From: Gammaproteobacteria bacterium
GTDB lineage: Bacteria; Pseudomonadota; Gammaproteobacteria; Steroidobacterales; Steroidobacteraceae
DNA length: 64,000 bases
Assembly (NCBI GenBank): GCA_020029535.1
Contig: JAIBJM010000003.1
Location: 1 to 64,000 of the forward strand
Reading direction: 5' to 3'
Shown here: piece by piece, positions 1 to 6,177 of the stretch
Numbering within the stretch: position 1 is the stretch's first letter
Layout of the letters: the number at the start of each line of letters is the position of its first letter
Notes under the pieces: generated by a model
Told to the model about the DNA's origin: nothing
The model's database searches: none
The model's input: only the letters and a program-made list of their open reading frames with translations
Position numbers and translations under genes: made by a program

Positions 1-192
1 CACATCCTTGACAGCACCACTCCGGACAGTCCCTGATCGAGCAGCTGTGACTCCGCATCGATACGGGACTTCCCGGCGACGTGATTGACGCGTTTATCCC
101 GCGCGTGGTCTAGTCTAGTCAACGCGAGGACAAGTGCTCGGGCAGGCGGGGTTCATGATGGAAGCGGATATAAATTGCGCTAATAAACTGCG
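1..192. other. Left edge: remnant of an earlier cassette, no intact gene
   Basis: I see no intact gene here. A short frame ends at a TGA at 48-50 with the residues SLIEQL. This resembles the C-terminal end of DUF5615-type toxins, and the sequence just after it is repeated at 5362-5426, where it follows a real DUF5615 remnant. I infer that this is the 3' end of a related, mostly deleted toxin gene whose rest would lie left of the window. Confidence 0.35.
43..108 (+). repeat. Imperfect 65-bp repeat, copy A
   Basis: About 65 bases are shared at roughly three-quarters identity with 5362-5426. The best-conserved parts are the AGCTGTGACT start and the block ATTGACGCGTTTATCC followed by CGCGTGG. 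Each copy begins inside the stop region of a toxin-like frame. The repeat is probably the shared 3' flank of two related cassettes rather than a mobile element. Confidence 0.55.
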
Positions 193-240
193 GCATAACG
201 CCGCCATGGCCGCATTTCGGCGGCCTAAATGTGGTTATGT
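193..240 (+). other. Putative attC site (upstream boundary of cassette 1)
   Basis: A GCATAAC box (193-199) and a GTTATGT box (234-240) flank a hairpin with the arms GCCGCC (200-205) and GGCGGC (219-224). Integron attC sites have an RYYYAAC box, a folding stem and a GTTRRRY box. The boxes here match only partly and the element is short at 48 bp. The GTTATGT box is the exact complement of the ACATAAC box of the next attC (700-706), as expected if both belonged to one circular cassette. Confidence 0.5.
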
Positions 241-255
241 GTCACTGAAGGATGT

Positions 256-672
256 ATGAAATACGATGACGCGAGTTGGCACTCAGGCGGCAATTTTCCA
301 GCCGGTTCGCCTCCGGAGTACGGCGGTACACACATTGCATTATTCCTGCGTTGGTGCTTCTCCAAAGGCTGGGTGGGAGAGCTTCATCGCTCCGAGGAGC
401 CCCACGATACACAGCGACTAGTCGAGGGAAAGATGTCGGCCGTCGAGTACTTCTTCATGTACTGCGACGGTAAGCTGACCAGCGAAGACTTTGACGAAAC
501 TGGAAAAGATTTCGCCGAGAAATACTATGGCGACGACGGTCTCTATTTGGACGACTATGCTGAACATTTCGGAGATCTAATGTACGTTGCGCCGGAGAGC
601 GCACACGACTTCTCCAAGTTCTCTTCAATGCTTGAGGGTCGGTTAGAGAGTGGAATTCTCACCAAGAAGTGA
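256..672 (+). CDS. DUF7832-type hypothetical protein (cassette 1)
   Basis: This 138-residue soluble acidic protein opens with MKYDDASWHSGGNFPAG. I recognise that N-terminus, and the later region around LYLDDYAEHFGD, as the DUF7832 type, a family without known function that often sits in accessory loci. I chose the ATG at 256 because GAAGGA lies at the right distance upstream and the conserved family start begins there. An ATG at 229 would run through the attC core. The gene sits alone between two attC-like sites, with its stop 27 bp before the second. There is no signal peptide or membrane segment. Its role is unknown; context suggests cargo of an integron, possibly an immunity-type protein. 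Confidence 0.75.
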   Translation: MKYDDASWHSGGNFPAGSPPEYGGTHIALFLRWCFSKGWVGELHRSEEPHDTQRLVEGKMSAVEYFFMYCDGKLTSEDFDETGKDFAEKYYGDDGLYLDDYAEHFGDLMYVAPESAHDFSKFSSMLEGRLESGILTKK

Positions 673-699
673 CCCAGTGCCCACGTCAAACACGCTGAC

Positions 700-755
700 A
701 CATAACAAGCCCATGCACGCGACGTGCGAAACGCACGCGCGTGATGGGCGGCGTT
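700..755 (+). other. attC recombination site, interrupted at its GTT core by an IS
   Basis: ACATAAC (700-706) is followed by a long stem: GCCCAT (709-714) pairs with ATGGGC (744-749), CACGCG (716-721) with CGCGTG (738-743), and CGTGCG (723-728) with CGCACG (732-737). The loop is AAA. G715 and A722 are left unpaired on one strand, as are the extrahelical bases that orient attC for the integron integrase. The site ends in GTT (753-755). The IS begins at the next base, and beyond it GTTGGGC (2534-2540) restores a perfect GTTRRRY box. Confidence 0.82.
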
Positions 756-2533
756 GAGCCTGTAGAAAAACCCTTGATTGCGGCCACGGGATGAGATGTG
801 ATCGCTGGGAATGAGCTGCGGAGCGGCTTAAGCGGGGAGAGGCGATGGCGAAGTACAAACACTACGACTACCGCCAGACAAAGCTGCTGCCGATCCGGTT
901 TGATCGACAGATTCTTGCCGGGACGTTCGAGTACACGCTCAACGAGCTGATCGATGATCACGTCGATCTGTCGGTGTTCGAGGATCGGTACCGGAACGAT
1001 GACGGGGGCGCACCGGCCTACGATCCGGCGATTCTGCTGAAGATCATCCTGTTCGCCTATTCCAAGGGGATCACCTCCAGCCGCCAGATCGAGCAGCTGT
1101 GTCGGGAGAACGTCATCTGCATGGCGCTATCGGCCGATACGGCGCCGCACTTCACGACGATCGCGCACTTTGTTTCGACCTTGTCGGCCGAGATCACCGC
1201 GATCTTCCGCAACGTGCTGCTGGTGTGTGAGGAAGCGGGCCTGATCGGCAAGGAGATGTTTGCGGTGGATGGGGTCAAGCTGCCCTCCAACGCCGCGCGC
1301 GAGTGGAGCGGCACGCAGGCGGAGTATTCGAAGAAGATCGAGAAGATGGAGCGGGCGGTCAGCCGGCTTTTGGCCACCCACCGTCAGCACGATGCCGCCC
1401 CCGAAGATCCGAAGATCAGCCAAGCGCGCGCGCAACAGATCCAGACGCTGAATGCCGCCATCGACAAAGTCCGGGGGTTCCTTCAAGGGCACGGCGACAA
1501 AGTCGGGCCTTCAGGGCGGGTGAGAAAGAGCAACATCACCGATAACGAGTCGGCCAAGATGCCCAGCAGTAAAGGCGTGATTCAGGGCTACGACGGACTG
1601 GCCATGGTGGATGGCCAGCACCAGATCGTTGTGCACGCGGAAGCGTTCGGCGAGGGCCAGGAACATGGGTTGTTCATCCCGATGATCGAAGGCACGCGAG
1701 CGCATCTGGAAGCGATTGACTCAAAGAGCAATGCCCTCGCCCACAGCACCATCCTCGCTGATGCCGGTTTCTGCAGCGAAGCCAATGTCAGATATCTGGC
1801 TGAACAGCGGATCGAGGGCTACATCGCCGATGGCCTGTTCAGGAAGCGCGATCCCAGATTCAAAGACGCCGCTCGATACAGGCCCACCAGCGAGTGGGCC
1901 CCGCATGCCAAGCCGAAGCGGGACCTCTTGTTCCAGCCCAAGGACTTCCAGCTGGCGAAAGACCGCTCGCACTGCATTTGTCCGGCAGGTACCCGACTGT
2001 ACAAGAGCGGACGCGCATTGAACCTGCGCGGTTTTGAGGCGATCAAGTTCAAAGGCACAAAGGGTGGCTGTGCTCCTTGCGTGCTACGCGCTCAGTGTTT
2101 GCGCCATCCTGACCGCACACCGATCCGTCAGGTCGCGTTCTTCGTGGGCCGTGCCCAAGGCAAGCCTGAAACCGACTGCGCGAGGATGAAACGGAAGATC
2201 GATTCCGAAGCAGGCCGGTACGCGTATAGCCGAAGACTCGGAATCGTCGAGCCGGTGTTTGCGAACATCCGGCACACGCATCGTCTCAATCGATTCACCC
2301 TCAGAGGCCGAACGAAGGTGAACGCGCAGTGGATGCTGTACTGCCTGGTGCACAACATTGGGAAGATTCAGCGGTATGGGCGCAGCGAGCACGGCGATTT
2401 GAAGAGCAGGCGGAGCGCGGCATGAGACCACAACGACCATCGGGTACATCGGACCGATTTTCCATGACCTTCACCGAAAACCTCTGGAAAGCCTGCACCG
2501 CTCGGCCGCAAAACCGGGTTTTTCTACAGGCTC
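756..2533 (+). mobile_element. IS1182-family insertion sequence
   Basis: This 1,778-bp element has a perfect 18-bp terminal inverted repeat (756-773 and 2516-2533, starting GAGCCTGTAGAAAAACCC). Similarity extends inward to the GCGGCC bases on both sides. It holds one full-length transposase. The flanks on both sides read GTT (753-755 and 2534-2536), consistent with a 3-bp target duplication. Removing the element and one GTT restores the attC core GTTGGGC. The transposase is uninterrupted and both ends are intact, so the copy may be active and recent. Confidence 0.88.
845..2425 (+). CDS. IS1182 family transposase
   Basis: This 526-residue DDE transposase has the usual length for IS1182 members. 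The N-terminal part (about 1-130) is a DUF772-like domain for terminal-repeat binding. Candidate catalytic acidic residues are in FAVDGVKLPSN (near 140) and LADAGFCSE (near 305), and the last is in GIVEPVFANIRHTHRLNRF (near 465), the typical C-terminal E-P-V-F motif. A cysteine cluster lies near 390-420. The ATG follows a GGGGAGAGGCG ribosome site. No frameshift or stop is present. It is the only gene of the element and should cut and join the 18-bp ends. Confidence 0.92.
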   Translation: MAKYKHYDYRQTKLLPIRFDRQILAGTFEYTLNELIDDHVDLSVFEDRYRNDDGGAPAYDPAILLKIILFAYSKGITSSRQIEQLCRENVICMALSADTAPHFTTIAHFVSTLSAEITAIFRNVLLVCEEAGLIGKEMFAVDGVKLPSNAAREWSGTQAEYSKKIEKMERAVSRLLATHRQHDAAPEDPKISQARAQQIQTLNAAIDKVRGFLQGHGDKVGPSGRVRKSNITDNESAKMPSSKGVIQGYDGLAMVDGQHQIVVHAEAFGEGQEHGLFIPMIEGTRAHLEAIDSKSNALAHSTILADAGFCSEANVRYLAEQRIEGYIADGLFRKRDPRFKDAARYRPTSEWAPHAKPKRDLLFQPKDFQLAKDRSHCICPAGTRLYKSGRALNLRGFEAIKFKGTKGGCAPCVLRAQCLRHPDRTPIRQVAFFVGRAQGKPETDCARMKRKIDSEAGRYAYSRRLGIVEPVFANIRHTHRLNRFTLRGRTKVNAQWMLYCLVHNIGKIQRYGRSEHGDLKSRRSAA

Positions 2534-2564
2534 GTTGGGCGACATTGCCAAACAAGGAGAGCGC

Positions 2565-3191
2565 ATGTCTGAACCATTGAGACTAGTCCAGAGGTCCATT
2601 TTCCTGCCGACACTCTCAGTAGAGGCTACGGCAGACGGTAGACTTGTGCTTAGTTCCTCTGGGCTGTTTCGCAGCTGGAGCCAAACCTACTCACTCGACG
2701 AGATCGATCCGACGCCTATCCATGAACGGGCGTTCGCGGCTGGATGGGCGGTTGGCGCGGCAGCCGCAGTTTTGGTATGGGTATTTGCGATCTGGGCAGC
2801 CATGAAGGAAGGTGGAACGCCTGCCGGGCTATGGTTCACTTTCGGGTTTCTTAGCCTTATTGCGTTCGCACTGACGCTAAATGCGGTTCGGCTGTCTCCA
2901 AATATCTATGCTTATCGCTCGTCGCGTGCACATGCAGTTCTATTTGCTCTCCGTCGCAACAGTCCATCCGGTGCCGCTGTAGATTCTTTTGTCTCGTCAT
3001 TGGCAAAGCTCATAGGAACCTACAGGAACCCGCCGGGACTCACCACCGCGCAGCTCGCCGAACACCATCGTAAGGCACTCCAATACCTGTTGGAGAATCA
3101 GGTGTTGAGCCAGTCTGAGGTGGATACTGCTCTGAAGCGCCTGGAAGAAAAGCACAAGAGCGGCGTGGTTCTCGAGCTGATCAAGAAATGA
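2565..3191 (+). CDS. Two-TM membrane protein of unknown function (cassette 2)
   Basis: This 208-residue protein is not one I recognise. The N-terminal 65 residues look beta-rich. Two hydrophobic segments follow (about residues 65-85 and 95-115), then a soluble C-terminal part ending in a charged helix pair (QLAEHHRKALQYLLENQVLS), which resembles short C-terminal oligomerisation domains of the SHOCT kind. The ATG at 2565 has an AAGGAGA ribosome site 5 bases upstream, so the in-frame start further upstream is rejected. The gene starts 25 bases after the GTTGGGC core and is followed by an attC-like site, so I read it as an integron cassette. The topology suggests a bacterial-PH-like inner-membrane protein, without a defined role. 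Confidence 0.75.
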   Translation: MSEPLRLVQRSIFLPTLSVEATADGRLVLSSSGLFRSWSQTYSLDEIDPTPIHERAFAAGWAVGAAAAVLVWVFAIWAAMKEGGTPAGLWFTFGFLSLIAFALTLNAVRLSPNIYAYRSSRAHAVLFALRRNSPSGAAVDSFVSSLAKLIGTYRNPPGLTTAQLAEHHRKALQYLLENQVLSQSEVDTALKRLEEKHKSGVVLELIKK

Positions 3192-3192
3192 C

Positions 3193-3315
3193 ACCCCACA
3201 ATCTCATGCAGCGAGCCGAGACACATAAAGTGCATGGCCGCGGGCGCTCAATCTCTCTGCAGTTAGCCTTGCTGGTCGCGATGGGCTTCGCCGCTTATCG
3301 CCAGTGGCGTTAGAG
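3193..3315 (+). other. Putative attC site (end of cassette 2)
   Basis: The 3' part reads GCCGCTTATCGCCAGTGGC followed by GTTAGAG (3309-3315), close to the usual 3' half of attC sites. The left box is a degraded ACCCCAC (3193-3199), and TCATGCAGCGAGCC downstream of it can pair imperfectly with GGCTTCGCCGCTTAT. The pairing is weaker than at 700-755. Confidence 0.5.
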
Positions 3316-3448
3316 CGCAAGGGAGTATCCGGCGTACACCGAGCCACTTCACCTGGCCTTCAAGGCAATCGGTATAGAAGTCATTGGCGTTGACGGAAAA
3401 GACATCGCGCGTCCAGGCCAAGTCAAGGTTCACGTTGGCGCAAAGTGA
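3314..3448 (+). pseudogene. Start-less ORF fragment (cassette 3)
   Basis: An open frame of 44 codons ends at a TGA at 3446-3448 and reads through AFKAIGIEVIGVDGKDIA to VKVHVGAK. It opens directly behind the attC core and has no ATG, GTG or TTG start. It looks like the C-terminal piece of a small protein whose 5' end was lost, or an ORF fragment trapped as a cassette. I do not recognise the family. Confidence 0.35.
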
Positions 3449-3461
3449 GTGGAGCGGTGAA

Positions 3462-3563
3462 ACCCAACCAGTCAAGCAATCGGACAAACAACGGCGGTCA
3501 ACGGTTGCGTGTTTTTTCCTACGCCGTGCCGCCGTTGTTTGCCGCTTATCTCCAACGTTTTGA
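3462..3563 (+). other. attC recombination site (end of cassette 3)
   Basis: A perfect RYYYAAC box, ACCCAAC (3462-3468), is followed by a 13-bp perfect stem: 3485-3497 (CAAACAACGGCGG) with 3529-3541. The site then ends with the typical 3' half GCCGCTTATCTCCAAC and GTTTTGA (3557-3563), whose core is degenerate after GTT. The 102-bp length is within the attC range. Confidence 0.65.
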
Positions 3564-3566
3564 ATC

Positions 3567-4103
3567 ATGAAAAGATATCTCCTGCTCGTTGTCGCTTGGT
3601 TCACTGTGGGAAGCGCGGTTGCTCAGAATTCGGACGCGCAGCGGCGCACTTCCTATCGGGCCAAAATGGAAAGGCTCTGGGCAATCGAAAAGCGGATCAA
3701 CGAAACACGCCCTCAACGCCGGGATGCTCCTTTACGTCAAGAGAACATCAGGGATGAAGAGGTGCGAGAGATCCTAGGAGCAGCACGGGGTATCGTTCCA
3801 GAAGCTATCGTGAACATCTCTGGAGTTGTGACTGGATGCCCTTGCGAAGAGGGGCCGACCTGCTCAGATCAGGTCTGGATCTTGGCTTCCACTGCAGAGA
3901 AAACGCTCGGACTGCAACTTTCCAAGATCGGGAATGCGTGGACAATCGGGCTCATTCAGCGTTGGTGGTTCGAGTATGAGGCGCTGCAGACACGCCGCAC
4001 CACCTTCCGCTCGTATTCAGAGTACCGCGATGCTGAGAATACATTGACGGAGAAATTTCCGATGTGCGCCGCGGCCTCGGAGAAGGCAAAGGGCTCGCGA
4101 TGA
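3567..4103 (+). CDS. Secreted protein of unknown function (cassette 4)
   Basis: This 178-residue protein has a clear Sec signal peptide (MKRYLLLVVAWFTVGSAVAQ, cleavage after AVA). The mature part is charged and helical at first. It contains a Cys pair in GCPCEEGPTCSDQVWILAS (near residues 91-100) and ends with a conserved-looking YEALQTRRTTFRSYSEY stretch and one more Cys. Exported Cys-containing proteins of this type are frequent integron cargo. It starts 3 bases after one attC core and stops 11 bases before the next attC, so it fills its cassette. I cannot assign a function. Confidence 0.7.
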   Translation: MKRYLLLVVAWFTVGSAVAQNSDAQRRTSYRAKMERLWAIEKRINETRPQRRDAPLRQENIRDEEVREILGAARGIVPEAIVNISGVVTGCPCEEGPTCSDQVWILASTAEKTLGLQLSKIGNAWTIGLIQRWWFEYEALQTRRTTFRSYSEYRDAENTLTEKFPMCAAASEKAKGSR

Positions 4104-4114
4104 CGGCAGAGTCA

Positions 4115-4179
4115 GTTCAACAATGCGTTGCAGCGGATCGCCACGAAGACGCGGCGCCCTCTCAATGCTGGTGTTGGAC
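4115..4179 (+). other. attC recombination site (end of cassette 4)
   Basis: GTTCAAC (4115-4121) is a perfect RYYYAAC box and GTTGGAC (4173-4179) a perfect GTTRRRY box. They are complementary except for one base. The 65-bp length is typical. The inner arms (GCGTTGCAGCGG against CTCTCAATGC) pair imperfectly. The site overlaps the 5' extension of the LysE-family reading frame, so that extension is probably not translated. Confidence 0.65.
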
Positions 4180-4188
4180 GTCAAAGCC

Positions 4189-4818
4189 GTGACAGGAATC
4201 CATGACTTCGGCCTGTTCGTTATGACCGGTATTCTGCTGAACATCACACCGGGTCAGGACACTGTCTACATCATCGGTCGCACTGCTGCTCATGGGCGAA
4301 CGATTGGCATTGCCTCGGCTCTTGGCATTAGCACCGGCGGCTTGATCCACACTGCGGCTGCAGCACTCGGCTTGTCTGTGATCATCAGCGCTTCCGCAAC
4401 AGCATTCGGCGCACTCAAGTTTGTTGGCGCTGCCTATCTCATCTATTTGGGCATCGGCTTGCTTCGTGCCAGGAAGTCTTCATCTGGCCTCCCCGCGCCC
4501 GGGATGGACGTCAGAGCCATGGCGGCTTTCCGGCAAGGCGTACTTACCAATGTCACAAACCCAAAGGTGGCTTTGTTCTTTCTGGCCTTCCTGCCTCAAT
4601 TCATTAGCCCGGAAAGCCCGTCGAAGGTCATCCCCTTCTTGCTTCTTGGCTTGACATTCGTGGCTACCGGCACGGTTTGGTGCGTCATTCTGGCGTTCGC
4701 AGCGGACTACTTTCGCAACGTTTTTGCCAGATCAGCGTGGTCCACCTCTGTGCTCTCACGTGCGTGCGGCGCACTGTTCATTGCGCTTGGCCTGCGTCTG
4801 GCGATGACCAAACCATAA
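4189..4818 (+). CDS. LysE/RhtB family amino-acid exporter (cassette 5)
   Basis: This 209-residue, about six-helix inner-membrane exporter of the LysE/RhtB superfamily pumps amino acids or related metabolites out of the cytoplasm. The family signature near the N-terminus is visible as LLNITPGQDTVYIIGR. The central GVLTNVTNPKVALFFLAFLP motif is also typical. Length matches the family (about 205-210) if translation starts at GTG 4189. An ATG at 4165 would lie inside the attC arm. The closest relatives of this kind are homoserine/threonine exporters, but the substrate cannot be read from sequence. It is a single-gene cassette: about 10 bases after the GTTGGAC core and followed by about 180 bases of non-coding DNA. 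Confidence 0.85.
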   Translation: MTGIHDFGLFVMTGILLNITPGQDTVYIIGRTAAHGRTIGIASALGISTGGLIHTAAAALGLSVIISASATAFGALKFVGAAYLIYLGIGLLRARKSSSGLPAPGMDVRAMAAFRQGVLTNVTNPKVALFFLAFLPQFISPESPSKVIPFLLLGLTFVATGTVWCVILAFAADYFRNVFARSAWSTSVLSRACGALFIALGLRLAMTKP

Positions 4819-5006
4819 CGTAAGATTGCACTGAACACCGCGTCCATCGCCATTGCTGGGGGGCGGTGGCGATGCGGTATGAGCCGGGACGGTAGCTGAT
4901 AGTCCCTTACACTTCGGCATTGCCAGCCACTGCTTCCGAAAGCATTGGGCCGCCTCGGCTCAAACGTTCGCTGAAGGGCTGACTTGAACCGGCTCGACGG
5001 TTGGGC
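4819..5006 (+). other. Non-coding cassette end with GTTGGGC core
   Basis: No gene is visible. The segment holds a strong hairpin (CCGCGTCCATCGCCATTGC against GCGGTGGCGATGCGG, about 4837-4873) and ends in a perfect GTTGGGC box (5000-5006). An attC is expected here, but I could not place a convincing RYYYAAC partner. CCATAAC at 4813-4819 would make the site about 194 bp, longer than usual. Confidence 0.4.
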
Positions 5007-5019
5007 GCAAGTAACGCGC

Positions 5020-5238
5020 ATGACTCAAAACGTCGTCACTACCTCGCCAGACGTAATGAGCGGAACGCCCGTCTTTCCGGGTACTCGCGTGCCCGTGCAA
5101 ACGTTGCTGGATTACCTTGAGGTTGGCGACACAATCGACGACTTTCTGGTCGGATTTCCCAGCGTCTCTCGCGAAAAGGTTGTGGCATTCCTGGTCACGC
5201 AGTCTCGACCGTCGCAGCCAAAGGCTGGACCGGCATGA
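5020..5238 (+). CDS. DUF433 antitoxin with an out-of-frame chimeric C-terminus
   Basis: This 72-residue DUF433 protein is a small winged-helix-type antitoxin that normally pairs with a downstream DUF5615 PIN-like toxin. Family features are SPDVMSGTPVFPGTRVPV (residues 9-26) and the helix region YLEVGDTIDDFLVGFPSVSR. The last 14 or so residues (after VVAFL) are not family sequence. Read one frame over, the same DNA encodes the toxin (GHAVSTVAAKGWTG). An internal deletion therefore fused antitoxin and toxin DNA out of frame. The DNA-binding and dimer part may still fold, but its neutralising tail is altered. It starts 14 bases after the GTTGGGC core. Confidence 0.75.
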   Translation: MTQNVVTTSPDVMSGTPVFPGTRVPVQTLLDYLEVGDTIDDFLVGFPSVSREKVVAFLVTQSRPSQPKAGPA

Positions 5239-5369
5239 CGGTCGACCGCAAGCTGTCATTCCAGCAGCACCTGCCGAAATACGACATCGCAGTGATACTG
5301 GTCATCTCAAGGTGGAACCGCATCGAAGACCTGATTGGCCTGATTCCAGAATTGCTTGAGAAGCTGTGA
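5190..5369 (+). pseudogene. DUF5615 PIN-like toxin remnant, doubly deleted
   Basis: The frame ending at the TGA at 5367-5369 reads PGHAVSTVAAKGWTG and then at once MTVDRKLSFQQHLPKYD, ending ELLEKL. In intact DUF5615 toxins, the GHEVxTVxxxGWxG stretch is followed by some 20 residues before the xxTVDRxLxFQQ motif, and about 20 residues with the first catalytic acid precede it. Both segments are missing. It has no start of its own apart from the ATG at 5235, which would give a 44-residue stub lacking most of the PIN active site. I consider it dead. Confidence 0.7.
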
Positions 5370-5426
5370 CTGCGCGTTCACACGGTACTTCCTGGTGCCG
5401 CAATTGACGCGTTTATCCACGCGTGG
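5362..5426 (+). repeat. Imperfect 65-bp repeat, copy B
   Basis: This is the partner of the copy at 43-108. It begins at the last codons of the DUF5615 remnant and ends in ATTGACGCGTTTATCC and CGCGTGG, where ACGCGT repeats can form a short hairpin. There is no T-run, so it is not an obvious terminator. Confidence 0.55.
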
Positions 5427-5593
5427 TTTCCGGTTTGCGATCGGCTCGAGGGCTCACCCAGCGCACTCGGCCAAGCCCTGTGCCTGTTACATCCCGGCCG
5501 TGTCGATGCAAGCGAACTTATTGGTCAGATGGGTGTTATTCGACGAAAAGACCGGATTTGAGTCGCGGCGTATACTCGGCTGCGAGGTGATCT

Positions 5594-5794
5594 ATGCGCA
5601 AAATCGAGGAAATTGAGGAGCAGATCAAGAAGCTGTCCAGCAAGGAGTTTGCAGAACTCCGCGATTGGCTTCTTGAACACGACTGGAAGGCGTGGGATGC
5701 TCAAATCGAGGTCGATGCAAAATCCGGAAAACTGGATCGACTCGTTTCCGAAGCAAAGACCGAATATGAGTCCGGTGGAACCCGGAAACTTTGA
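5594..5794 (+). CDS. Type II antitoxin, small helical protein (cassette-borne)
   Basis: This 66-residue highly charged protein begins MRKIEEIEEQIKKLSSKEF, with a following LRDWLLEHDWKAWDAQIEVD segment. This is the layout of short antitoxins found upstream of RelE/ParE-type toxins, where the C-terminal part wraps the toxin. The ATG follows GAGGTGATCT, a fair ribosome site. Its stop TGA overlaps the toxin TTG start (TTGA), so the pair is translationally coupled. Autorepression is usual for such operons, but this antitoxin has no clear DNA-binding fold, and I see no operator. Context in the array supports a stabilising role. Confidence 0.75.
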   Translation: MRKIEEIEEQIKKLSSKEFAELRDWLLEHDWKAWDAQIEVDAKSGKLDRLVSEAKTEYESGGTRKL

Positions 5795-6045
5795 AGCACT
5801 ACGCGTCAAGCAGGTTTTGGGCTTTGCACGACGCGCTGCCTCCGGAGGTACGAGCGGTGGCAGACAAGAACTATGCGCTGCTTCGCACGAACCCGCACCA
5901 CCCATCCCTGCATTTCAAGCGCATCGGCAATCTCTGGTCAGTTCGCGCGGGCATTCATCATCGTGCGCTCGGCACAGAAGTGCCCGACGGCATCATGTGG
6001 GTATGGATAGGCACACACGGTGAGTACGACAAAATCATCAAATAG
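5791..6045 (+). CDS. RelE/ParE-superfamily toxin (type II TA)
   Basis: This 84-residue protein begins at a TTG (LKHYASSRFWALHDAL). It has the short mRNA-interferase/gyrase-poison fold layout: two N-terminal helices, then strands around HPSLHFKRIGNLWSVRAGIHHRALG and the final WVWIGTHGEYDKII strand. The GTHxxYDKII ending is typical of this ParE/HigB-like family and often contains the active-site His and Tyr. The TTG start overlaps the antitoxin stop by 4 bp, giving low, coupled expression. The gene is complete with no frameshift. It could act as a ribosome-dependent RNase; the target is not decidable here. Confidence 0.8.
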   Translation: MKHYASSRFWALHDALPPEVRAVADKNYALLRTNPHHPSLHFKRIGNLWSVRAGIHHRALGTEVPDGIMWVWIGTHGEYDKIIK

Positions 6046-6099
6046 CACATTTTTCAGCCGTTGATACATGGCCACTCACGGCGATGGAGAAGAGCACAC

Positions 6100-6177
6100 A
6101 TGAACTACAAAGGCAGCTGCCATTGCGGCAGAGTCGCATTTTAGGTCGAAGGCGAAATCAAGGGAGCGATGGCCCGG
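6100..6177 (+). pseudogene. GFA family (glutathione-dependent formaldehyde-activating-like) fragment
   Basis: ATG at 6100 starts MNYKGSCHCGRVAF, the classic zinc-binding N-terminus of GFA-family proteins (CxC). It is followed by an in-frame TAG at 6142-6144 and then VEGEIKGAMA, which continues the family sequence. Similarity ends at about 6173, five bases before the stop of the opposite-strand amine oxidase. The gene is therefore killed by a stop (GAG to TAG would be one base) and by truncation to under 30 codons of about 115-135. It marks the junction of the accessory block with core DNA. Confidence 0.8.

Noticed and set aside
5535-5541. GTTATTC as a possible further attC core before the second TA pair
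   Set aside because: The box is imperfect, and I could find neither a partner RYYYAAC box nor a stem.
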